Part shown: one piece after another, positions 17,306 to 25,873 of the stretch
Numbering within the stretch: position 1 is the first letter of the stretch
Layout of the letters: each line of letters starts with the position of its first letter
Source of the DNA: Succinivibrio sp.
Lineage (GTDB): Bacteria > Pseudomonadota > Gammaproteobacteria > Enterobacterales > Succinivibrionaceae
DNA: 49,777 nt
Assembly: GCA_017635415.1 (NCBI GenBank)
Contig: JAGBLM010000080.1
Coordinates: 1-49,777, forward strand
Direction: 5' to 3'
Notes under the pieces: generated by a model
Told to the model about the DNA's origin: nothing
Database searches by the model: none
What the model saw: only the letters and a program-made list of their open reading frames with translations
Program-made: the position numbers and the translations under genes

Positions 17306-18688
17306 CTAGATAAGGTCAAACAGTTCCGTAACACGTCTGACAGGAATAACCTCAATTCCCTCAGGTGAGTGACGGGGAGCATTATCATAAGGCACTATGG
17401 CCCGGTTGAATCCCTGCTTGGCCGCCTCATAAATACGCTCCTGACCAGAAGGTACGGGGCGGATCTCCCCCGTAAGTCCGATCTCCCCGAACGCGATGGT
17501 CCGCCTGTCTACCGCTTTGCTGTAGTAGGAGGAAATCAGCGCCAGACATAAGGGCACATCCGAGGACGTCTCCTCAACCTTTACCCCGCCGACCACATTG
17601 ATAAAAACATCCTGATCACCAAGATTGAAATTGGCGTGTCTGTGCAGAACAGACAGCAGCATGGAAAGACGGTTCTGATCGGTCCCCAGAGACAGTCTTC
17701 TTGGATTGCCAAAGGCTGAAGAGTCTACCAGAGCCTGCAGTTCAACGAGCAGAGGTCTGGTTCCCTCCCAGACAACCATAGCCAGAGATCCGGGAGCAAC
17801 TTCTTGCTGACGGTTCAGAAAGATAGCCGACGGATTCTTAACCTCTTTAAGACCGGTATCCGTCATGGCGAACACACCCACCTCGTTCACCGCACCGAAA
17901 CGGTTCTTCTGACAGCGCAGAGTGCGGAACCGCATATCGTTGGCCGCCTCAAGTATTACCGAGCAGTCAACACAGTGCTCAAGAATTTTTGGACCTGCCA
18001 GAGTACCATCCTTGGTAACATGTCCGACCATAAACACCGCAATACCGGTCCTTTTGGCAAACTGGGTCAGCGCTGCCGCGCCCTCACGTACCTGACTTAC
18101 CGATCCTGGAGCGGACTCTATACCCTGCACATGCATCACCTGTATGGAATCCACCACCAGCACGGCAGGCTGCTCGCTGCCCGCCAGCGTACAGATATTG
18201 TCGATCGAGGTTTCCGCAGCGATTCTCACCCTGGCAGTCGGCAGTTTGAGCCGTGCTGCTCTGAGTGCAACCTGCTGCAGAGACTCTTCACCGGTCACAT
18301 AAAGAACCTTCCTTGATTCGGACAATCTGCAGACGGTCTGCAAAAGCAGTGTTGACTTTCCCGCTCCCGGGTTGCCGCCGATAAGAACCACCGAACCTGC
18401 AACTATTCCGCCGCCCAGAACCCGGTCAAATTCTGAAAAACCGCTGGAAATACGCTTTTTGACCTCAAGATCAATAAGACTCAGATCTGTTACGCCACTA
18501 CCACCGGCTCCGGCAAAGCCGGAGAGCGCCCTTGCCGCTGCTTTCGCTCCCGCATTCGGTGCGCTGTTCTCACTCACCGCCACCTCACTGATGGTATTCC
18601 ATTCACCGCACTCACGGCATTGTCCCTGCCAGCGCGGATAACGGGCTCCGCAGGCGGAGCAGACGTAGACCGATTTAATTTTTGTCAT
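17306..18688 (-). CDS. radA: DNA repair protein RadA (Sms)
   Basis: The 460-residue protein is a RecA-like DnaB-type branch-migration helicase that helps RecA in recombinational repair. Domains in order are an N-terminal four-cysteine zinc finger (CSACG...CRECGEW, residues 10-30), the RecA-like core with Walker A GGNPGAGKS near 104-112, Walker B VLVVDSIQ, the RadA-specific KNRFG motif near 259-263, and a C-terminal Lon-protease-like domain. Length matches E. coli RadA (460). Its ATG overlaps the serB stop by four bases (ATGA), so it is translationally coupled. It is the last gene of the operon prfC-tatD-serB-radA. Confidence 0.97.
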   Translation of the reverse strand: MTKIKSVYVCSACGARYPRWQGQCRECGEWNTISEVAVSENSAPNAGAKAAARALSGFAGAGGSGVTDLSLIDLEVKKRISSGFSEFDRVLGGGIVAGSVVLIGGNPGAGKSTLLLQTVCRLSESRKVLYVTGEESLQQVALRAARLKLPTARVRIAAETSIDNICTLAGSEQPAVLVVDSIQVMHVQGIESAPGSVSQVREGAAALTQFAKRTGIAVFMVGHVTKDGTLAGPKILEHCVDCSVILEAANDMRFRTLRCQKNRFGAVNEVGVFAMTDTGLKEVKNPSAIFLNRQQEVAPGSLAMVVWEGTRPLLVELQALVDSSAFGNPRRLSLGTDQNRLSMLLSVLHRHANFNLGDQDVFINVVGGVKVEETSSDVPLCLALISSYYSKAVDRRTIAFGEIGLTGEIRPVPSGQERIYEAAKQGFNRAIVPYDNAPRHSPEGIEVIPVRRVTELFDLI

Positions 18689-19569
18689 GCTTTCTCATCA
18701 CCAAGCGTCAGCAGTAAGGCGACCGCAGCCAGATCAGAATGGTTTATGCAGCACGGAGCCTCCTTCTGAACCAGAGGTTTAGCATGGTAGGCAATACCGA
18801 GTCCTGCCTCAGCGATCATTTTAAGATCATTTGCCCCGTCCCCCAGGACAATGACCTGCTCTTTGTCGATGTGCTCCCTCTCGCGCAGGTCAACTACCCC
18901 CCTGCGCTTCACCTCGGCATCGACAATTTCTCTATCCACCCTGCCGGTTAGTCTGCCATCGACTATTTCCAGACTGTTGGCACAGACCATCTGAAGATGG
19001 TATTTCTGCTCAAGCACACAGATTAACTGTACGAAACCACCGGAGCAGATACCTCTTTGCCACCCGGCTTTGGCAGTTATCTCCATCAGGACATCAAGGC
19101 CGTCTGTTTCCTTCATTATTTTCCTGACATCCTCAATGACCGAGGCATCACCGTCCTTGAGCAGACTGACTCTCTTCTTTAAGGAAGAGGCAAAATCAAG
19201 TCCGCCGTGCATAGCCTGGGAAGTGATGTCCGCCACCTCATCATAGACGCCCAGACGTCTTGCTATTTCATCGATGCCCTCAATCTGCACAGAGGTCATA
19301 TCCATATCAAGCACCAGTTCACCACGGCGCTTCAGACTAGGCAGCGTATCGGTAATTAAGACATCAAAATCAAAGCACTTCTCAAGAACAGGCGCCCTTA
19401 TGCTGTCTTTTGCCTCAGCATCGGGCAGCAAAAAAAGTCCGCCCCTGTTGCCGTTCAACTCTCCTGATCTGATAAAACGCAAAGGTGTTCCGCTTTTAGT
19501 CTCCAGCATCTGACCAGCCTGTACCACATCAAAGGCAGGATCTTTTTTTACCAGGAAAACGTAACTCAT
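18685..19569 (-). CDS. serB: Phosphoserine phosphatase SerB
   Basis: The 294-residue HAD enzyme releases serine from O-phospho-L-serine, the last step of serine synthesis. The C-terminal catalytic domain has motif I LDMDMTS near 87-93, the segment IEGIDEIARRLG, motif II as CSGGF, and motif IV GDGANDLKMI near 244. Serine phosphatases usually have DxDST in motif I; here the serine is replaced by methionine (DMDMT), while both aspartates and the threonine remain. The N-terminal 80 residues form a divergent regulatory extension. serB-radA pairing is the same as in E. coli. It overlaps both neighbours by four bases. Confidence 0.93.
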   Translation of the reverse strand: MSYVFLVKKDPAFDVVQAGQMLETKSGTPLRFIRSGELNGNRGGLFLLPDAEAKDSIRAPVLEKCFDFDVLITDTLPSLKRRGELVLDMDMTSVQIEGIDEIARRLGVYDEVADITSQAMHGGLDFASSLKKRVSLLKDGDASVIEDVRKIMKETDGLDVLMEITAKAGWQRGICSGGFVQLICVLEQKYHLQMVCANSLEIVDGRLTGRVDREIVDAEVKRRGVVDLREREHIDKEQVIVLGDGANDLKMIAEAGLGIAYHAKPLVQKEAPCCINHSDLAAVALLLTLGDEKA

Positions 19570-20294
19570 TTCTCTAATCTCATTAAAGCAACATAATTCT
19601 GTTCGAGGGTCTCCTCGAGCATCGCCACTTCGATGCCGAGTATTTCCGACAGAGCCTGAGCCTCTTTGTACAGCAGCGCAGGATCATACGGACCGCTGTG
19701 CAGTTCATCTGCATCAGTTTCAAGCAGCAGTCTCTGTGCTCCGGCATATCTTATGGTATTGCACAGTTTAGCTGATTTGTAGAGAACATGATGCCCCACA
19801 CTGAGGAAGAAATCCAGATCGAGGTACTCTTTGGCCAGTTCCTTTGAAAAGGTAAAGTTGTGAATAATGCCGCGCACTGTGCCCCGATACGTTTTAAGCA
19901 GTCTGATAAGCACGTCGTGACACTTTCTGATATGGAGATTTACAGGCAGATCATGCGAGGCGGCAAAATCAAGATGACCTCTTAAAAGCTCTATCTGACT
20001 ATCAAGACCAAGAGGAATTTCAGCGTCAAGACCACACTCGCCTATACCTCTTAGAAGACCGCTGGCAAAAAAACGTTCAAAGTCTTCAAAGGGGAAAACT
20101 TCACTTCCGGCATACCACGGATGAATACCTGTCATCGCGGTAATACCAAATTCCGCAGCCAGACTGAGAGTCTTGCATGAATCAGCCACATCACAGCCTA
20201 CACCGACGAGTCTGATGCGGTGCTGTGCCGCCATGGTACAGACCTGGACGGGATCTGCAAACAGACTCAGGTGGATGTGGCAGTCTGTCAGCAT
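19566..20294 (-). CDS. TatD family metal-dependent hydrolase (YjjV-like)
   Basis: The 242-residue protein is a TatD-type TIM-barrel hydrolase of the amidohydrolase superfamily, with likely metal-dependent deoxyribonuclease activity. The metal ligands are visible: DCHIHL at residues 4-9 (HxH), GIGECGLD near 80-87 (glutamate), H-I-R in VNLHIRK, HNFTFS near 147, and LLETDAD near 197-203 in place of the more usual LETDSP. The E. coli paralogue yjjV lies close to prfC, serB and radA, so the neighbourhood supports a YjjV-like assignment over TatD or YcfH. The start ATG overlaps the prfC stop; the end overlaps serB. Confidence 0.87.
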   Translation of the reverse strand: MLTDCHIHLSLFADPVQVCTMAAQHRIRLVGVGCDVADSCKTLSLAAEFGITAMTGIHPWYAGSEVFPFEDFERFFASGLLRGIGECGLDAEIPLGLDSQIELLRGHLDFAASHDLPVNLHIRKCHDVLIRLLKTYRGTVRGIIHNFTFSKELAKEYLDLDFFLSVGHHVLYKSAKLCNTIRYAGAQRLLLETDADELHSGPYDPALLYKEAQALSEILGIEVAMLEETLEQNYVALMRLEK

Positions 20295-21886
20295 CAGTGC
20301 TCTCGCGTGGCGCTGAAGGTAACCTTCGGGTAGCGTTCCATCGTCAGCGACAGATTGACTCCGGAGGAAGCCAGATAAGTGAGATTGTCACCGCCGTCAA
20401 GAGCAAGACCTTGAGGCACTCTGTCGCGCATCTGCTCAAGAGCCTTAGGATCGTCAGAACTCAGCCAGCGGGCTGTGGTTACCGGAACATCCTCGTAAAT
20501 GGCATCAACGTTATACTCATGTTTCAGTCTTGATACCACCACGTCAAACTGCAGCACACCAACGGCACCGACAATAAGATCATTATTGACTATAGGTCTG
20601 AAGATCTGCACCGCACCTTCTTCAGATAACTGAATCAGTCCCTTGAGCAGCTGTTTCTGCTTGAGAGGATCGCGCAGTCTGATACGGCGGAACAGTTCTG
20701 GCGCAAAGTTAGGAATACCGGTGAACCTGAAGATCTCACCTTCGGTAAAGGTATCGCCGATACGCATCGTACCGTGATTGTGAATACCGATGATATCTCC
20801 TGCCACCGCACTCTGTGCCATCTCACGCTCGCCGGCTAAGAAGGTTACAGCATCGTTAACAAGCATCTCCCTGCCCACGCGTACATTAAAGAGTTTCATA
20901 CCTTTGCGGTATTCGCCTGATACCAGACGCATGAAAGCGATACGATCGTGATGTTTAGGATCCATATTAGCCTGGATCTTGAAGATAAAACCGGACAGTT
21001 TGGACTCAGATGACTTTACAGTACGTACATCAGTTGCTCTGTCAAGAGGGGTTGGGGCCCAGGCGGTCAGACCGTCAAGCATGAGGTCGACACCGAAATT
21101 TCCCAAGGCTGTACCGAAAAATACTGGTGTAAGTTCACCGTTTCTAAACATTTCAAGATCAAAACTGTTGGAACCACCGCGCACCAGTTCAATATCATCG
21201 CGCAGTTTCTGTGCCAGATCTTCTCCTACGGCCAGATCTACCTCTGAATTATCAAGACCTCTGATAATGTTCTGGCGCTGAATATGATAGCCTTCGCCTG
21301 AGTGATAGAGGATCACCTCGTCACGCTGCAGATGATAGATACCCTTAAAGCTCTTTCCCGAACCGATAGGCCAGGTGATAGGCGCACACAGAATGTTAAG
21401 TTCCTTTTCAACCTCATCAAGAAGATCGAGCGGATCTCTGGTCTCACGGTCGAGTTTGTTCATAAAGGTCAGAATCGGCGTGGTACGCAGACGGGTAACC
21501 TCCATAAGTTTGCGGGTTCTGTCCTCGACACCTTTGGCCGCATCAATAACCATCAGACAGGAATCCACAGCCGTCAGAACACGGTAGGTATCCTCGGAAA
21601 AATCCTCATGACCCGGAGTATCAAGCAGATTGATCATGCAGCCGTTATAGGGAAACTGCATCACCGAGGTTGAGACGGAAATACCACGTTCCTTTTCCAT
21701 ATCCATGAAGTCTGACTTGGCAAAGGTACCGGTGCTGCCGCGGGCTTTCACCTCACCGGCACGCTGAATGACAGACCCGAAGAGCAGTACCTTTTCCGTA
21801 ATAGTGGTCTTACCGGCGTCCGGATGAGAAATAATCGCGAACGTACGACGCTTATCAATCTCTTTTTGAAGTTTATTCTCTGCCAT
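20294..21886 (-). CDS. prfC: Peptide chain release factor 3
   Basis: The 530-residue translational GTPase recycles RF1 and RF2 from the ribosome after peptide release. The G motifs are intact: G1 SHPDAGKTT near 20-28, G3 DTPGHEDF near 87-94, and G4 NKLD near 142. [14 protein letters not shown] covers switch I. Length matches E. coli RF3 (529). The N-terminus [21 protein letters not shown] fits the family, supporting the ATG at 21886. It is the first gene of a tightly overlapped four-gene operon (prfC-tatD-serB-radA). Confidence 0.97.
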   Translation of the reverse strand: MAENKLQKEIDKRRTFAIISHPDAGKTTITEKVLLFGSVIQRAGEVKARGSTGTFAKSDFMDMEKERGISVSTSVMQFPYNGCMINLLDTPGHEDFSEDTYRVLTAVDSCLMVIDAAKGVEDRTRKLMEVTRLRTTPILTFMNKLDRETRDPLDLLDEVEKELNILCAPITWPIGSGKSFKGIYHLQRDEVILYHSGEGYHIQRQNIIRGLDNSEVDLAVGEDLAQKLRDDIELVRGGSNSFDLEMFRNGELTPVFFGTALGNFGVDLMLDGLTAWAPTPLDRATDVRTVKSSESKLSGFIFKIQANMDPKHHDRIAFMRLVSGEYRKGMKLFNVRVGREMLVNDAVTFLAGEREMAQSAVAGDIIGIHNHGTMRIGDTFTEGEIFRFTGIPNFAPELFRRIRLRDPLKQKQLLKGLIQLSEEGAVQIFRPIVNNDLIVGAVGVLQFDVVVSRLKHEYNVDAIYEDVPVTTARWLSSDDPKALEQMRDRVPQGLALDGGDNLTYLASSGVNLSLTMERYPKVTFSATREH

Positions 21887-22056
21887 GATTTGTTTGCAAT
21901 TCTGTAAAAAAAAACGTCATTCCATGCCAAGACTGCACAGAACAATCTGTTTTAAGGTTCATATCAGCATGTGTATTCAGACCCACCAATTATAGCGGAT
22001 CAGGCACACAAACGCATTTCTGATGCGGAGGAGTTGGCAAGTGCAGTCTGCAGATA

Positions 22057-22082
22057 CAAAAAAAGCAAGCTACAGCTTGCTT
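22057..22082 (-). terminator. Intrinsic terminator after tRNA-Leu(GAG)
   Basis: AAGCAAGC and GCTTGCTT form an 8-bp stem around a four-base loop (22063-22082). On the minus strand it is followed by a run of T. Confidence 0.85.
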
Positions 22083-22099
22083 CATTATCTGTCACTCGA

Positions 22100-22184
22100 T
22101 GGTGCCCAAGGCGAGACTCGAACTCGCACTCAGTTACGAACTACCCCCTCAAAGTAGCGTGTCTACCAATTCCACCACTTGGGC
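22100..22184 (-). tRNA. tRNA-Leu (anticodon GAG)
   Basis: The 85-base minus-strand sequence starts GCCCAAG, pairs with CTTGGGC at its 3' end and has an encoded CCA. It has the long variable arm of class II tRNAs, the T-loop GTTCGAG, and anticodon loop TTGAGGG with GAG, reading CUC/CUU. It is close to E. coli tRNA-Leu(GAG). It is followed by its own terminator before prfC. Confidence 0.95.
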
Positions 22185-22203
22185 ACTTCTGAGAACGGGA
22201 TTT

Positions 22204-22231
22204 ATAGTATCAGATTATTCTTATTTGTAAA
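22204..22231 (-). promoter_or_regulatory. Promoter of tRNA-Leu(GAG)
   Basis: On the minus strand TTTACA (22226-22231) and TACTAT (22204-22209) lie 16 bases apart, about 20 bases before the mature tRNA, followed by a GC-rich CCCG discriminator typical of stringent promoters. Confidence 0.5.
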
Positions 22232-22331
22232 TAGCCAAATTAAAAAATTTTTCGGTAAAAAAATTCTGGCAGTAGACAAACGGCTTATTTATGCTTTCAC
22301 TCGTAGACAAAACTGTTACCCACAATACCAA

Positions 22332-22365
22332 AACTCCGTTATCGGTCAGGACCTATAACGGAGTT
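22332..22365 (-). terminator. Intrinsic terminator after slt
   Basis: AACTCCGTTAT and ATAACGGAGTT form an 11-bp stem. On the minus strand a four-T run follows, as expected for slt transcripts ending at 22402. Confidence 0.7.
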
Positions 22366-22401
22366 CAAACACAGGTAGGAGCTTTAATGCTGATGCGCTT
22401 T

Positions 22402-24417
22402 CTAGTACCTGTAGGAGAGTTCGTTTCCTCCTAGCAGATCTCCTTCCCTGCCTAAAAGTAGCTTGTTGTAGATGGCATCGTAAAGGATAACGTTCTGCAC
22501 ATACTTGCGGGTCTCCGTAAACGGGATGTTTTCGACATAAACATCGGCATCACGCTTGACACCATCGCTTGACGCCCAGCGGTAGACACGGTTTGGTCCG
22601 GCATTGTATGCCGCCGCAGCTAAAATACGGTTGTTGTCGAATTTATCGAGCATATTGCGCAGATAGGCACTGCCAAGTCTGATATTCTTTTCAGGAACAA
22701 CCAGGTCAGAAACCCCGTTGTAGGCCCAGTTGTTCTTCTTGGAAACAAGTTTAGCTGTTCCCGGCATCAGCTGCATCAGACCAACCGCGCCGGCAGGAGA
22801 TCTGATAACCGGATTCATCATGCTTTCCTGTCTTGAAATACCGTACAGGAAGGTCAGAGAGACATTTGATGAACGTGAATACTTGGTATACAGGTCAAAA
22901 TAAGGAGCCGGGAATCGGTAATCCAGCGCATCCCAACGCTTGCCTGCGACCACGCTCTGAATGGCATAGTTGACATTTCCTGTCTTCAGGGCCCACTCGG
23001 CCATCATCAGGGCTACACTGTCAGATGAATACTTGGCAATTTCGCGCCACTCGATGGAGGCATTGGCATCATCCATCGCATAGAATTCAAAGAACCTTAC
23101 TACGGCAGGATCTTCTCTCAACTTGCTCCAATCGGTCCTGCCACTAAGACCTTTGTTATTGAATGGCAGTCTTTTGCCGAGTTTCTGCGCGGCAAGGAAG
23201 CCGTAGAAACTGCGATCTCTGGCCACCTGTTCCATCAGGCGGTGAGACTCTTCCTTACGCCCGGTTTTGTACGCCGTATAGGCACTCCAGTAGAGACGGT
23301 TAATCTCACCGTCAAGAACACCCGGCATCGTTTTAAGCAGAGTATAGGCCATATCCCACTGTGAAAACCACAGGGCTCGGCGCAGACGCTTCTCGCGCAG
23401 TTCATCCGTCCACGCCACGGCAGGCAGATTATTATCAACCCACTGCACATCATCCTTGGAGCAGTCATGTCCCATCATACCGTTGGCAACAATACGGTAG
23501 ATATCCATCTTTTCAGTGACGGTCGGGTTGAATTTATCCACAAAGACCTTCAGATCTGCCGCGGCACTCTTCGGATGCTGTGTCGCATAGCGCTTGAACA
23601 GCATCATCGCTGCCTGATGGGTCGTCACTGAACCATCAGGTGAAAGTTCCATCACCTTCTCAGGTTTATCATGATAGATCATCGCTCTGCCTACGGCAGG
23701 ACCGAACGGTCCAGATGACAGTTCCGAGGAGAGTTTGCGGGTCAGATCCTGATAACGGTTTGAAATAAAGGAACTCTCGAATTTTTTCAGTCTCACCTTA
23801 TCTGACAGATAACCTTTACGCTCCCATAGCGAGAGCAGACCAAAGCAGTCATCAGAAATTGGTTTTAACTGGGAATAAACTTTTGCCGCGTAGGCAACAG
23901 CTGAACTGTCCGCTTTGCCGGTATGCCAGCGGGATTCGTAATAGCGGCACTGTTTACCCTGTTTGGATCTGGTCAGAACCTCATCATCAGAAAAAGGTTT
24001 TTGCGGTAGCAGTGCGACAACCTTTTTAAAGTCCCCCACCGAGGAAAGATAATCAATGTACCGGTCACGAAGCAGTTCGCCAAGTTCATGGTCTTTCTTT
24101 GAGTTGATAAAATCAACAACCTTTGCGTAGTTTGTCACATTAAGATCACGTGACAGGTAGTAGTAGTCAAGCCAGATATTCAGAGGATAGTCTGACAGGA
24201 CTGTTTGCTGAATACGTCTTGCTTCCGTGTAATTTCCTTTCTTGATAGCCTCAACCGCATTTTTGTAGGCCTCACGCTGAGTTTTGACTTTTTGGTCAAC
24301 TCTGACCAGTTCTGAGGAAACTCCGCCGTTTACAGCGGGGATTGGAGCTGCAGCTGCAGTAATTGGCAGTGCTAGCATAAGACCTGCAATTAAAACTGAT
24401 TTTTTCGTAACTGACAT
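22402..24417 (-). CDS. slt: Soluble lytic murein transglycosylase Slt
   Basis: The 671-residue periplasmic enzyme cleaves the glycan strand between MurNAc and GlcNAc, leaving 1,6-anhydroMurNAc. A signal peptide (residues 1-23, ending in AAAA) is followed by a long alpha-superhelical U/L domain and the C-terminal lysozyme-like catalytic domain from about residue 510. The catalytic glutamate lies in ISRQESMMNP near 531. GLMQLMPGTA and AAAAYNAGPNRVYRW complete the transglycosylase signature. Length is close to E. coli Slt70 (645 with signal). Monocistronic; the terminator at 22332 closes it. Confidence 0.94.
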   Translation of the reverse strand: MSVTKKSVLIAGLMLALPITAAAAPIPAVNGGVSSELVRVDQKVKTQREAYKNAVEAIKKGNYTEARRIQQTVLSDYPLNIWLDYYYLSRDLNVTNYAKVVDFINSKKDHELGELLRDRYIDYLSSVGDFKKVVALLPQKPFSDDEVLTRSKQGKQCRYYESRWHTGKADSSAVAYAAKVYSQLKPISDDCFGLLSLWERKGYLSDKVRLKKFESSFISNRYQDLTRKLSSELSSGPFGPAVGRAMIYHDKPEKVMELSPDGSVTTHQAAMMLFKRYATQHPKSAAADLKVFVDKFNPTVTEKMDIYRIVANGMMGHDCSKDDVQWVDNNLPAVAWTDELREKRLRRALWFSQWDMAYTLLKTMPGVLDGEINRLYWSAYTAYKTGRKEESHRLMEQVARDRSFYGFLAAQKLGKRLPFNNKGLSGRTDWSKLREDPAVVRFFEFYAMDDANASIEWREIAKYSSDSVALMMAEWALKTGNVNYAIQSVVAGKRWDALDYRFPAPYFDLYTKYSRSSNVSLTFLYGISRQESMMNPVIRSPAGAVGLMQLMPGTAKLVSKKNNWAYNGVSDLVVPEKNIRLGSAYLRNMLDKFDNNRILAAAAYNAGPNRVYRWASSDGVKRDADVYVENIPFTETRKYVQNVILYDAIYNKLLLGREGDLLGGNELSYRY

Positions 24418-24702
24418 TGTTTATTCCATATCCTGCAGCTGTAAGCTACAAATCAAAAAAATCCATCGTACTGCCCTAAGGCAGCGCACCGACAGCTGTA
24501 GTTCTCTTATAGAATTACCGGTTCAACCGGCCAAAGCCTTATGGCAGATAAGGCCAGAAAAGATACTTTCTAGTATAAATGCTTTTCTGATTTTTGCACT
24601 ATCGATGGCGGGGAAAATATGGGCGGAATTGCAAAAAATAGCGTAATTCCCCTTTTGAAAGGAAGTCAGATCCGACTTTTGTCACGTATAATGTCATTCA
24701 TT

Positions 24703-25488
24703 ATGAATAGAAAAGTATTGTTTTTCGATATCGACGGCACTCTGGTGAGTTTTAAAACCCATCAGATCCCTAAGTCTGCTGTCGATGCACTGCGTCAGGT
24801 GCACGATCGCGGACACCGGATAGTCATATCAACAGGCAGAGCCTTTCAGATCATCGACAATCTGTCTCAGATTGCAGACCTCATCGACGGTTATATCACC
24901 GTCAACGGAGCCCACTGTTTTGCAGGTAACACCGTAGTTCTGGACCGACCGATCCCCGAAGATGAGGTCAGGACATTCATCAGTATTTCTGACGAGCAGC
25001 AGTTTGCCATAATGCTTGTTGGTGAGCACGAGATGGCGGTGCATAACGTCAGTGACGAAATGCGTCACGTCTATCTTGATATACTCAGGATCAGCAAATT
25101 CCCCGAGTTTATCCCGCTTGAACAGATGTCTCCTCAGAAAATCTACGAATTCAATGCCTTTGTGAGCAAAGAGAAACAGGAAAAGTTCATGTCGGCACTT
25201 CCCCACTGCGTTTCCTTCCGCTGGTATCCGACCTTCAGCGACATCAATGAAAAAAACGCCAACAAGGGTGCCGGTGTGATTGCCATGGCTGAGCACTTCG
25301 GGGTTGACATTGCTGATACCATCGCCTTTGGTGACGGCAACAACGATGTGCCGATGATTAGGCAGGCCGGTACCGGTATTGCCATGGGCAATGCCTGGGA
25401 CTCGACCAAACAGGTGGCAGATCTTGTCACTGACAGTGTTGACGAGGACGGTATCCGTAATGCACTTGTAAAATTGCAGCTGCTGTAA
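24703..25488 (+). CDS. Cof-type HAD-IIB phosphatase
   Basis: The 261-residue protein (from the ATG at 24703) is a second HAD-IIB phosphatase. Motif I is FFDIDGTLV (aspartates at residues 9 and 11), motif II is VISTGR, and motif IV is GDGNNDVPMI, followed by GIAMGNA. The substrate is unknown. Homologues start directly before the first beta strand, so the frame's upstream extension to 24619 is unlikely. A TATAAT at 24687-24692 lies so close that an RNA from it would have only a few leader bases; no Shine-Dalgarno sequence is visible. The next upstream ATG at 24691 would add four residues. The gene stands alone, before the metQ leader. Confidence 0.85.
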   Translation: MNRKVLFFDIDGTLVSFKTHQIPKSAVDALRQVHDRGHRIVISTGRAFQIIDNLSQIADLIDGYITVNGAHCFAGNTVVLDRPIPEDEVRTFISISDEQQFAIMLVGEHEMAVHNVSDEMRHVYLDILRISKFPEFIPLEQMSPQKIYEFNAFVSKEKQEKFMSALPHCVSFRWYPTFSDINEKNANKGAGVIAMAEHFGVDIADTIAFGDGNNDVPMIRQAGTGIAMGNAWDSTKQVADLVTDSVDEDGIRNALVKLQLL

Positions 25489-25553
25489 CGAATGTCTCTT
25501 TTTGGCGCAAAACGCGCTAAAAACGAACAAACATTTTTTTTACAGAAAACCTG

Positions 25554-25583
25554 TTGACAATAAAAATTGCTTTTGGATAGTAT
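25554..25583 (+). promoter_or_regulatory. Sigma-70 promoter of the metQ leader
   Basis: A perfect TTGACA (25554-25559) is followed by TAGTAT (25578-25583) at 18 bases, or ATAGTA at 17. Transcription would start near 25590, about 30 bases before the leader ATG. No MetJ box (AGACGTCT-type tandem repeat) is seen around it. Confidence 0.7.
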
Positions 25584-25618
25584 TTAATCAGGTTAAAGAT
25601 TTTCAGAGGAAACTCAGG

Positions 25619-25723
25619 ATGACTTTTTTACGTTCAATGTCTATGTGTCGCATGATGGAAACCGTCATGTGCATGTGCATGCGTAGAAACTCTGGGCTTC
25701 CGGGACGTGGATTTAGGATCTGA
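25619..25723 (+). CDS. Met/Cys-rich leader peptide, candidate attenuator of metQ
   Basis: A 34-codon ORF with a good Shine-Dalgarno (AGAGGA, 8 bases before the ATG) contains 8 Met (codons 1, 7, 9, 12, 13, 17, 19, 21) and 3 Cys (10, 18, 20). The core reads MSMCRMMETVMCMCMRR. It lies between a strong promoter and an intrinsic terminator, upstream of metQ. Such composition is what leader peptides of attenuated amino-acid operons show. A GGCTTCC inside the ORF (25695-25701) is perfectly complementary to the terminator's 5' arm, giving an antiterminator. Scarce methionyl- or cysteinyl-tRNA would stall the ribosome upstream of GGCTTCC and allow readthrough. The role is inference; composition and structures are seen directly. 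Confidence 0.75.
   Translation: MTFLRSMSMCRMMETVMCMCMRRNSGLPGRGFRI
25651..25669 (+). promoter_or_regulatory. Hairpin inside the leader Met codons
   Basis: CATGATGG and CCGTCATG form an 8-bp stem (one G-U) around AAA. It covers leader codons 12-17, including three ATG codons, so ribosome position would decide whether it forms. It could be the pause hairpin. An alternative pairing of GGAAACC (25657-25663) with GGCTTCC (25695-25701) has one mismatch and would be a 1:2 pairing. Confidence 0.5.
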
Positions 25724-25777
25724 AGGATTTGAAATCTGCGGTTGTAAAAAGAGGGAAGCCAGAAGGCTTCCTTTTTT
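25695..25777 (+). terminator. Attenuator: terminator with competing antiterminator arm
   Basis: GGAAGCC (25754-25760) and GGCTTCC (25765-25771) form a 7-bp stem around AGAA, followed by six T: an intrinsic terminator 97 bases before metQ. The same GGCTTCC occurs at 25695-25701 inside the leader ORF, so GGAAGCC can pair with either copy, never both. The leader stop (25721-25723) lies between the antiterminator arm and the terminator, so a ribosome that finishes translation does not block the terminator. Confidence 0.72.
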
Positions 25778-25873
25778 ATTTTTACCGCTGACGTTTTTAA
25801 TGACTGTCAGCATAACCTGACAAAAACAACTTGGTTTAACGATGCGTAAGCACTCAAACAAAAGGAACTAACT

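Noticed and set aside
24829..25530. 233-codon antisense ORF opposite the HAD phosphatase gene
   Set aside because: Complementary to a clear HAD phosphatase with intact motifs; composition of the antisense protein is not that of a known family.
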